From positions 1 through 5,804 of the forward strand of contig DAOPQD010000141.1 in assembly GCA_035347995.1 (NCBI GenBank): 5,804 bases of DNA, written 5' to 3'. The position numbers and the translations under genes were made by a program. The notes beneath the pieces are model-generated. The model worked only from the letters and a program-made list of their open reading frames with translations, had not been told where the DNA came from and made no database searches. How positions within the stretch are numbered: position 1 is the stretch's first letter; every line of letters starts with the position of its first letter. Below, in pieces: positions 1 to 5,804 of the stretch. This DNA comes from JAAZNO01 sp012798275. GTDB taxonomy: Bacteria > Chloroflexota > Anaerolineae > B4-G1 > SLSP01.

Positions 1-14
1 CGCACGTCGTTTTC

Positions 15-686
15 TTACGGGCCTATCTCCAACAGGCCCTCGCGCCACACCCGCTGCATGGCGCGGAGAGCGAGCACCGGCTGCAGTTCTGCCGCTGCCG
101 GCAATGGTCGGCGCGAGCGGATCTCGGCCCACGGCGTCGCCTGCAGCGTTTCTACCGTCCAGGAACCCGCCTCCAGGAAGGCGGGAAGCGCCTCACGCGC
201 GACCCGCACGAGTCCCACGACGTTCACCGGCTGAGGAGACTGCCGCAGCGGCAGCAGGTAGACGATCTGCGCCAGGGCGTCGGGCATCTCCGACCCGCCT
301 AATTGCGGCGGGGTGAGGATGACCCAGTGCGGTGCCGCCGGGAACATCAGCCAGGGACCGGAGAGTTTGACGCAACGCTCGCCTTCCAGCACCAGCAGTC
401 CTGCCGGAGAGGACGCGGCGCGCGCCTCGACGTTCCAGGCGCTGCGCAGATGCCGCCGCAATGCCCGCAGCGGTTCCCGCGACTCCGCATTCACCTGCGC
501 GCCGCCCATGCCAATGCGGAGCTCTCCCTGAGGACCTTTCACCCAGTAGCGCTCCTCACGCAATTCAAAATAGAAGGCCTCGCCATCATAGGGCAACGCT
601 GCCGCCGCAATCAAGCGCAACGTCCGCCCTTGCAACGCCGCATCCGGTTCATACCGCAACTGCGGGAAGACCTCGAAAAAGTCCAC
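15..686 (-). CDS. Hypothetical protein with a degenerate Nudix-like region
   Basis: This is a complete 223-residue soluble protein with no signal peptide or membrane segment, and its function is not established. It uses a GTG start, preceded by GGGGA with a 7-nt spacer; an in-frame TAG only six codons upstream rules out a longer start. It ends in TAA. Residues 38-100 look like the front half of a Nudix fold: a strand around FYFEL (38-42), a WVKGPQG turn, GMGG at 59-62, then a helix ALRRHLRSAWNV (75-86). Lined up with the Nudix consensus (G-x5-E-x7-REUxEExGU), G62 and E68 fit, but there are two extra residues, and the catalytic RE..EE and Gly positions read R78-H79, S82-A83 and N85. If homologous, it is likely inactive as a Mg-dependent hydrolase. 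The gene begins 18 bp after the NHL-repeat gene and is probably co-transcribed with it. The coding call is firm; the Nudix relationship is an inference from pattern alone. Confidence 0.8.
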   Translation of the reverse strand: MDFFEVFPQLRYEPDAALQGRTLRLIAAAALPYDGEAFYFELREERYWVKGPQGELRIGMGGAQVNAESREPLRALRRHLRSAWNVEARAASSPAGLLVLEGERCVKLSGPWLMFPAAPHWVILTPPQLGGSEMPDALAQIVYLLPLRQSPQPVNVVGLVRVAREALPAFLEAGSWTVETLQATPWAEIRSRRPLPAAAELQPVLALRAMQRVWREGLLEIGP

Positions 687-692
687 GGCGCC

Positions 693-698
693 GTCCCC
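693..698 (-). promoter_or_regulatory. Ribosome binding site for the 686-15 gene
   Basis: On the minus strand the stretch between the TAG stop at 705-707 and the GTG at 686 contains GGGGAC, whose GGGGA core lies 7 nt before the GTG. It is a moderate Shine-Dalgarno match. It matters because it supports initiation at GTG rather than readthrough from the preceding gene, which lies in the same frame. Confidence 0.45.
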
Positions 699-704
699 AG
701 CCGC

Positions 705-1240
705 CTACAGGCCCAAATCCGCGAGCGTGAAGCCGACGACCGTCCCGGCATGGGGGTCGGCGACGAAGAGCTGTCCCTCCGCCGTCAGCGCCAGCCCCGC
801 GGGGAACTGCAAGCCCCGATTCATCCCCAGCGTGCCCAGGGCGACGCCCTGCGCATCGAAGATGAGGACGCGCCCGTGACTGCTGTCGCTCACAAAGATC
901 CTGTCGGCGGCGTCAACGGCGACGTAAGGCTTGTCTTCAGAATTCTCCACGCTCCACACGGGCACGCTCCACTGAGACACCGGGACGCCCGTCCGCAACA
1001 GCACCTGCATCCGCAGATTCCAGGAATCGGCGAGGACGACTTCGCCCCTGCTGTTGAACGCCAGTCCTACCGGCTCATGCAGCTCGCCGGGATCGCGCCC
1101 CTCGCCGCCGAACTCCCACAGGAAATGCCCGTCGCGCTCGAAAACCTGCACCCGCTTGTTGCCGGTATCGGTCACATAAAGATAGCCATCCGGTCCCACC
1201 GCCAGAGCGCGCGGCCCATAGAACAACCCCTCGCCGTTGA
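705..1240 (-). CDS. NHL-repeat beta-propeller, 5'-partial (likely C-terminal domain of the GT-C protein)
   Basis: This is the 3' end of a reading frame that is already open where it leaves the assembly gap and stops at TAG (705-707). It encodes about 178 residues with four NHL-type blades, at roughly 1214-1140, 1076-999, 929-858 and 806-729. The first is the most typical (GPRALAVGPDGYLYVTDTGN followed by KRVQVF); the others keep the pattern hydrophobic-AV-x-D/G-x-G-x-hyd-hyd-V-x-D...RV-x-hyd-F in looser form. A TTG at 1226 could be read as a start, but it falls inside a blade and the sequence before it (NGEG) is a normal inter-blade linker, so the true N-terminus lies beyond the gap. NHL propellers mediate protein or ligand binding. 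The fragment has no signal peptide of its own, which fits a domain attached to the upstream membrane protein and placed outside the membrane. The alternative is a separate gene that starts in the gap. Confidence 0.85.
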
Positions 1241-1340
1241 NNNNNNNNNNNNNNNNNNNNNNNNNNNNNNNNNNNNNNNNNNNNNNNNNNNNNNNNNNNN
1301 NNNNNNNNNNNNNNNNNNNNNNNNNNNNNNNNNNNNNNNN
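1241..1340. other. Assembly gap (100 N)
   Basis: There are exactly 100 consecutive N, the usual placeholder for a scaffold gap of unknown length. Reading frames computed across it have no meaning. It falls between the membrane part and the NHL part of what is probably one gene, perhaps because repetitive NHL blades hindered assembly. Confidence 0.97.
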
Positions 1341-3886
1341 GTCGTCGCCGGCATGAGTGAGAGCTCCCGCCCGGCGTAAGGATCCGCCAGCGGCGTAGCC
1401 TGGGGCAGCGGCGTTGCGGCCCCCGTGCTCCCCAGGCGATAGCCCCAGATTTGCTCGGCCAGATCGCGGCGCACATAGAGCCGGAATTCATCGCGGTAAG
1501 GCCATTGCTGGAGGGTGATGGTGCGCCCTTTCACCTGCGCGTAGCGCCGATAGTCCCGCTTCCACACGATGTCCCATAGCGCCTGACGCAGCTCGGGATC
1601 CGTCAGAGCGTCCTTGATGCGCTGCCAGGTCAGGTCGCGGTAATCCTCAAGAGGCCACCAGAGGAATTTGTAGGAGAAGTACTGATAGTCATCCCCCAGG
1701 ATGGCTTCGACCGCCGCCCACTGCGGCGACCCGGCAATCACCACCGGCGATTCGCGCAGTTGCACGGGATCGGGCGTCTGCCCGTAGTAATAGGCGTTGG
1801 GGAAATCATGCAGGTACCACGAGAAGATCGTGTATTCCCGTTCGCCGTAGGCCACTTTCACATCGCGAGGGGAGTCCGTCGTCCGCCAGGAGACGTCCTC
1901 AATCTGCTGCAGGGCGATTTTCACATCCGGGGCGCCGTGCGCATAGACGAGGAATTCCGTCGCCGAATCGTAGGTGACGTAATTGAACGTCGTCATCGTG
2001 CGCACGGTGAGCAGCGCGAGGAACGCGGCCAGGGTGAGGACCACCACCCGCAGCGCCGGGCGATTTCCCACGCGCTGCCACGCCCACACCACCGCCGCCA
2101 ATGCCGCCGCGGCCCCCAGGAATCCTCCCACGGCCTGGAACAACGGATCCAGCTGCGCCAGCGATGGGCCGGCCGTCGCCATCCCCGCGCTCAAGGCGAC
2201 GCGAGCGCGGCCGGCGGCGTCCACAAACACTGTCGCTCCCACCACCAGGAGCGGCAGCGCCACCGCCAACACCCAACCCTGCTGTTTCCACCACGTCCGC
2301 CAATCCACGCCCTCGACCACCCGGCCCAGGAACCACGCCGCCAGGAAAATGCTCGGCAGGGCGAGGTGCACGGTGAGCCAGGGCATCTTCTCGCCCGCGT
2401 ACGTGTAGGCGATCCAGGCCAGCACCGTCCAGCCCAGCGCGAAGAGCGGGAAAAAGCGCGTCACGAAGGGCGTCCCACTGTCCACCCAGGACTCCGCTGC
2501 CGCTGCGGCCGCTCCCGCAGGAGCCTCAGCCGTCCCGGCGTCCGGCGTTGACGCGGGCCGCCCCGCGAACAACCGACGCAGCCCCCCCACCGCCAGGCTA
2601 CCCGCACCCAGGAGAGAAAAGACCAGCGGCAAATACTCATAGAGTGGCATCAGCAGCAGGTAGTAATAGCCCGGCTGCGTGCCGCGCTGCACGCCCTGTT
2701 GCGCCATCCAATACGCCAGCGAGCCGACCAGCCCACTGAGCAAGCCCACGGGATTGGTGAAGATGGTGGTATAAAGGACGGTGAAGATCGTCCCCGCGAT
2801 GAGAGCGGCAGTGAGCCAGCGGCGTTGACCCCACCACCATCCCAACGCCGCGGCCAGGGCCAGCGTTCCCACGATGAAGAATGCTGTGATCGCCAGCGAT
2901 GTCCCGTCAATGCCAGAAAGGCTGCCGGTGGTGAGCGTGCTGTACAGGTTCATCATGTCCACGCCTGCCAGCTGGATGAGGAAGGCCGAACCGAGCGGCA
3001 GCGTCAGCGTCCCCACGAGCATGAGCACATCGAAGAGCCGCATCCGCCGCAGGGTCGCCTCGCCCACGCCGAAATACGCCACCACCACGGCCACGATCCC
3101 CAGCACCAGCGCGAGATAGAGGCCCACATTGCCCCACCAGGGAACGATCGTCTTCGCCACCCGCGTGTTGGCGTCGAGCGCCTGCTCCACCACCTCCCCT
3201 TGCGTCAGCGCCAGGCCGTAAACGCCCACGCACACCAGCAACGCCACAACAAGCGCCAGGAAAGGGCCCAACAGGTTGGGGCGCGCCCACCGCGTCCGCA
3301 GCACATTCAAGATGAAGGGGATGACCAACAAGATAAAATAGATGAGGGTATAGATGTAACAGGTTTCTTTGGTCGTGTAGAGCAGGGCGAAAAAGGCACC
3401 TATCGCGTAGAGCCAGCGACTTCGCCCTTCCTCCAGATATTTGAAGATGGCCCACAGCAACAGCACCGCCATGAGCATGTTGGGGGTGTCGTGCCGGATG
3501 TAGCGGTTGTAATAGCTGATCGCGGGCGAGATCAACACCATCAGCGAGGCGATCAGCGCCCCGCCCCGGCCCAGCCAGCGGCGGAACAGGAAGGGACTCA
3601 GCACCAGCAGGACGCCCAACGTCGCTGGAAAAATCCGCGCCACGAAGTCATTGACGCCAAAGAGAAAGTAATTCAAGGCCGTCATGTGAAACAGAAGCGG
3701 CCCGTGCATCATGGGGTTGTGCCGATACCCCGATCCCGAATAGAGATACCACGAGAACTTCGTGTGCAGCGCCTCGTCATGGCTCATCACCCGGTCGCCC
3801 AGGATGTAAAAGCGGCTGAACACCGCCAAAAGCAGAATCACCCCCAGCGCCACACGTTCCCAACGGCTCAAAGTACGCGCCTGCAT
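1341..3886 (-). CDS. GT-C fold (GT39/PMT-like) membrane glycosyltransferase-type protein, TIGR03663/Agl23 family, 3'-partial
   Basis: The first 848 residues of a polytopic membrane protein are visible, still open at the gap. The ATG at 3886 follows GGAGG with an 8-nt spacer. There are about fifteen hydrophobic segments between residues 11 and 628, then a long extracytoplasmic part (629-848). Family-like motifs are HDEA (36-39) in the first outer loop, the usual place of the acidic catalytic motif of GT-C enzymes; MMHGPLLFH (59-67); YYNRYIRHD (125-133); TTKE (171-174); QPGYYYLLLMPLYEYLP (404-420); and YAGEKMPWL (496-504). An Ala/Gly-rich linker (441-466) splits the membrane region. Such proteins are annotated as GT39-like or flippase-associated Agl23 and are presumed to transfer sugars from a lipid-phosphate carrier; the substrate is unknown. 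The tail ends in a Pro/Thr/Ala-rich stretch and DPYAGREL, leading into the gap and probably into the NHL blades. It lies 49 bp after metG, with no terminator visible between. Confidence 0.88.
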
Positions 3887-3894
3887 ACACGTCG

Positions 3895-3899
3895 CCTCC
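3895..3899 (-). promoter_or_regulatory. Ribosome binding site for the GT-C protein
   Basis: GGAGG on the minus strand lies 8 nt before the ATG at 3886, a strong Shine-Dalgarno match that fixes this start. The whole metG to GT-C spacer is 49 bp (3887-3935) and shows no terminator hairpin, so it looks like an intra-operon junction. Confidence 0.75.
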
Positions 3900-3935
3900 G
3901 AAGATGAGATGTCGCCTTGCGCTCACCGGCGCAGC

Positions 3936-5681
3936 TCAGCCTTCCTCCGTCACCGCTTCCAGCTTCTTGAACAACGGCGCAGGTTTTTCCAGCACCCGCC
4001 CCGCCGGCAGCTCGGTGAAGGCCCATCGCCCCGCGGCGCCCGTCGCATCATAGCGCAAGACCGCGTGCGGACGGATGGCGTCGGGAATTTCCTCGAGATA
4101 CTGCATCCCGAAGAGCACATCCTGATAGCCCAGCATGGCGTGCAGTCGCTGCGCGGAGAAAGGCAAGAACGGCGCGAGCAAAATCTTCAGCCCGTTGATC
4201 GCCTGCAACGCCACGTAGAGGCTCGTGCCCGTCGCCTGGCGATCCGTCTTGATCTGCGTCCACGGGGATTTCACCTCCAGGTAGCGGTTCGCCTCACGCG
4301 CGAGGTTCAGCGCCTCCGTCAGCGCCGCGCGGAACTGCGCCGCCGCCAGCCGCGCCCCCACCTTCTCGAAAGCCTCCCGCGCCTGCTCCAACAGCGCCTC
4401 ATCCACCGCGTCGAAGGCGCCGGGCTCCGGCACGACGCCGAAATGCTTCACCGTGAACGACAGCACCCGATTCACCAGATTGCCCCAGATCGCCACCAGC
4501 TCGCTGTTGTTGCGCTGCACGAGATCGGCCAGGGAGTAATCTGAGTCGCTGGTCTCCGGCATCACCGCGCTGAGGTAATAGCGCACGGCGTCGGCGTCAT
4601 AGAGCTCCAACAGATCGAGGACCGCGTCCGCCGACTCGCGGCCGCTCTTGGCCGCCTTGGCCCCATGGATGTTCATGAACTCGTTGGCGGGCACGTCGTA
4701 GGGCAGATTGAGTTGCCCCGTCTCCGCATAGAGCCGCTGAACGCCGAGGAGCTCTGCAGGCCAGATGATCGTGTGGAAGGGGATGTTGTCCTTGCCGATG
4801 AAGTAATACGTCAGCGCCTCGGGGTCGTACCACCAGGCCTTCCACGCCTCGGGAGCGCCCTGCAGCGCTGCCCATTCGATGCTGGCGGAAAGATACCCGA
4901 TCACCGCCTCGAACCAGACGTAGAGGCGCTTCCCCTCATAGCCGGGGAGCGGGACGGGGATGCCCCACTCCAGGTCGCGGGTGATGGGGCGCGACTTCAG
5001 CCCGCCCCTCACGTAATTCTGCGAGTAGCGGATGACGTTCGGGCGCCAGTGCGCCTTCGAGCCGTCCTCGAGGTAACGCAGCACGGCAGGTTCCAGCTGC
5101 GCTAGATCAAGGAAGAAGTGCTCCGTCTCCCGAATGACCGGGATCGAGCCGTCAATCTTGCAGCGCGGGTTGCCCAGCTCCAGCGCATCCAGGAGCCGTC
5201 CGCAGTTGTCGCATTGGTCGCCGCGCGCGTCGGGATAGCCGCAGTGTGGACAGGTGCCCTCCACATAACGATCGGGCAGGAAGCGTTGGAGCGTCTCGGA
5301 AAAGAACTGCTGCTGCTTCTCAAGGTGCAGGCAGCCCTGCTCCAGCAACCGGAGGAACATGTCCTGCGAAACCCGATGATGGTTGAGAGTATCCGTGTGC
5401 GTGAAGAGGTCATACGAAATGCCGATGGCCTTTTGGGTCGCCAGGAAGCGCGCGTGATAGCGCTCGAAGATCTCGCGCGGCGTCACGCCCTCCCTGTCGG
5501 CTTTGACCGTGATCGGCGTGCCGTGAGAATCCGACCCCGAGACCATCAACACATCGTTGCCGACCAGCCGGTGATAACGCGCAAAAATATCCGCGGGCAA
5601 ATAGGCGCCGGCGAGATGCCCTACATGCAAGTCGCCGTTCGCGTACGGCCACGCTACTGCGACCAGGATTTTCTTGGCCAT
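3936..5681 (-). CDS. metG: Methionyl-tRNA synthetase
   Basis: This is a complete class I aminoacyl-tRNA synthetase of 581 residues that charges tRNA-Met with methionine, using ATP, in the cytoplasm. The N-terminal Rossmann fold has AWPYANG (10-16) and the HIGH-type motif HVGH (19-22). The connective domain carries one zinc knuckle, C144/C147 and C157/C160. Further family blocks are GSDSHGTP (49-56), YVWFEAVIGY (254-263) and FIGKDNIPFH (294-303). The second signature, normally KMSKS, reads KAAKS (342-346): both lysines and the serine are kept, while Met and Ser become Ala. The helical anticodon-binding domain shows NLVNR (401-405) and NRYLEVKSPW (465-474), matching the Asn/Arg and Trp that read the CAU anticodon in the E. 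coli enzyme. It ends after PLFKKLE and lacks the C-terminal Trbp111-like dimerisation domain found in many bacterial MetRS. The ATG follows AAGGAG with an 8-nt spacer. It is probably the first gene of the transcript. Confidence 0.97.
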   Translation of the reverse strand: MAKKILVAVAWPYANGDLHVGHLAGAYLPADIFARYHRLVGNDVLMVSGSDSHGTPITVKADREGVTPREIFERYHARFLATQKAIGISYDLFTHTDTLNHHRVSQDMFLRLLEQGCLHLEKQQQFFSETLQRFLPDRYVEGTCPHCGYPDARGDQCDNCGRLLDALELGNPRCKIDGSIPVIRETEHFFLDLAQLEPAVLRYLEDGSKAHWRPNVIRYSQNYVRGGLKSRPITRDLEWGIPVPLPGYEGKRLYVWFEAVIGYLSASIEWAALQGAPEAWKAWWYDPEALTYYFIGKDNIPFHTIIWPAELLGVQRLYAETGQLNLPYDVPANEFMNIHGAKAAKSGRESADAVLDLLELYDADAVRYYLSAVMPETSDSDYSLADLVQRNNSELVAIWGNLVNRVLSFTVKHFGVVPEPGAFDAVDEALLEQAREAFEKVGARLAAAQFRAALTEALNLAREANRYLEVKSPWTQIKTDRQATGTSLYVALQAINGLKILLAPFLPFSAQRLHAMLGYQDVLFGMQYLEEIPDAIRPHAVLRYDATGAAGRWAFTELPAGRVLEKPAPLFKKLEAVTEEG

Positions 5682-5689
5682 GCTTCAAA

Positions 5690-5695
5690 CTCCTT
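5690..5695 (-). promoter_or_regulatory. Ribosome binding site for metG
   Basis: AAGGAG on the minus strand lies 8 nt before the ATG at 5681. This is a strong Shine-Dalgarno match and supports the MAKKI N-terminus, which is also where MetRS proteins normally begin. Confidence 0.8.
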
Positions 5696-5715
5696 GGAAA
5701 GTGGCCCCGCATGAA

Positions 5716-5745
5716 CACGAATTTCACGAATAAGATTAGAAATTC
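5716..5745. repeat. AT-rich patch with direct and inverted repeats upstream of metG
   Basis: On the plus strand CACGAAT occurs twice (5716-5722 and 5725-5731) with a 9-base period. GAATTTC (5719-5725) and GAAATTC (5739-5745) form a 7-bp inverted repeat with a 13-base loop that overlaps the direct repeats. The patch is clearly more AT-rich than its surroundings. ATTCGTGAAATTCGTG-type sequence is something I have seen as a recurrent intergenic element in bacterial genomes, so a dispersed repeat is likely. It could also contain the metG promoter or an operator, but I see no convincing -35/-10 pair. Confidence 0.5.
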
Positions 5746-5749
5746 CTGG

Positions 5750-5759
5750 CCCCCGGGGC
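5750..5759. repeat. GC palindrome (CCCCGGGG core)
   Basis: A short perfect palindrome, CCCCGGGG (5751-5758), lies within a slightly longer imperfect GC block, between the AT-rich patch and the hairpin. On its own it is weak evidence, but it is part of the structured leader and may belong to the same intergenic repeat unit. Confidence 0.35.
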
Positions 5760-5777
5760 TGCTATGTCCTCAAACAA

Positions 5778-5791
5778 CGCGCTTCAGCGCG
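5778..5791. repeat. GC hairpin CGCGC-tetraloop-GCGCG in the metG leader
   Basis: On the minus strand CGCGCTGAAGCGCG forms a perfect 5-bp CGCGC/GCGCG stem closing a TGAA tetraloop (6 bp if the T-A pair forms). It is followed by the T-rich TTGTTTGA. It could be a rho-independent terminator of a gene beyond 5804, although the T-run is interrupted, or one arm of a dispersed palindromic repeat of the kind with a central CTGAAG. It lies about 100 bp before the metG start. Nothing else coding is visible between 5696 and 5804. Confidence 0.45.
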
Positions 5792-5804
5792 GTGGGCTCG
5801 TGTC

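Noticed and set aside
705..1226. NHL protein as a separate gene starting at the TTG at 1226
   Set aside because: The TTG lies inside the first visible blade, the frame is open upstream to the gap with typical linker residues, and no ribosome binding site precedes it.
1172..1340. The membrane protein reading frame continued through the gap to position 1172
   Set aside because: The continuation depends on the arbitrary 100-N length. Past the gap it reads non-NHL sequence, whereas the correct frame there is the NHL one.
303..1379. Plus-strand open frame of 358 codons that spans the N gap
   Set aside because: It runs through 100 N, so its length is artificial, and it lies antisense to the NHL blades and the downstream gene.
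2699..3907. Long plus-strand open frame (402 codons) antisense to the GT-C gene
   Set aside because: It is a shadow of the membrane gene in GC-rich DNA. The product is full of His, Gln, Arg and Pro with no recognisable domain, while the minus-strand reading has clear family motifs, membrane segments and a ribosome binding site.
3891..3917. GTCGCCT repeated at 3891-3897 and 3911-3917 in the metG to GT-C spacer
   Set aside because: Only two 7-base copies, one overlapping the Shine-Dalgarno site; this is easily chance in GC-rich sequence.
3909..4544. Plus-strand open frames antisense to metG (also 4665-5105 and 5118-5714)
   Set aside because: The minus-strand metG is unmistakable, and these frames show only low-complexity Arg/His-rich translations with no domain.

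Overview
The window comes from a GC-rich bacterial genome and carries a run of minus-strand genes that read from right to left. The best guess for the source is a Chloroflexota (Chloroflexi) member, probably from a draft or metagenome assembly. That guess rests on the family of the large membrane protein, which resembles the TIGR03663 / Agl23-type GT-C proteins with NHL repeats that I associate with Chloroflexi, and on the general look of the proteins. No marker RNA is present to confirm it. A run of exactly 100 N (1241-1340) is a scaffold gap whose real length is unknown.

Layout, in the direction of transcription: (1) 5804-5682, a gene-free leader with a GC-rich hairpin, a short GC palindrome and an AT-rich patch with direct and inverted repeats, ending in a good Shine-Dalgarno site. 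(2) 5681-3936, a complete methionyl-tRNA synthetase (metG) with one zinc knuckle, no C-terminal tRNA-binding domain and an altered KMSKS loop (KAAKS). (3) 3886-1341, a polytopic GT-C-fold (GT39/PMT-like) membrane protein that runs open into the gap. (4) 1240-705, the end of an NHL-repeat beta-propeller that emerges open from the gap and is most likely the C-terminal domain of the same polypeptide. (5) 686-15, a soluble 223-residue protein that I cannot assign firmly. It has a region shaped like a Nudix box in which the catalytic residues are replaced.

Spacings are short (49 bp after metG, 18 bp before the last gene) and I see no terminator between genes, so the set is probably one transcript. 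The genes do not form an obvious pathway: metG is housekeeping, and the GT-C/NHL protein probably acts at the membrane on lipid-linked sugars or surface glycans. I found no tRNA or rRNA gene, transposase, CRISPR array or defence system, and no clear evidence of a wholly new system. The points most worth a second look are the fusion broken by the gap, the probable Nudix-like pseudoenzyme, the unusual KMSKS loop and the repeat-like leader.
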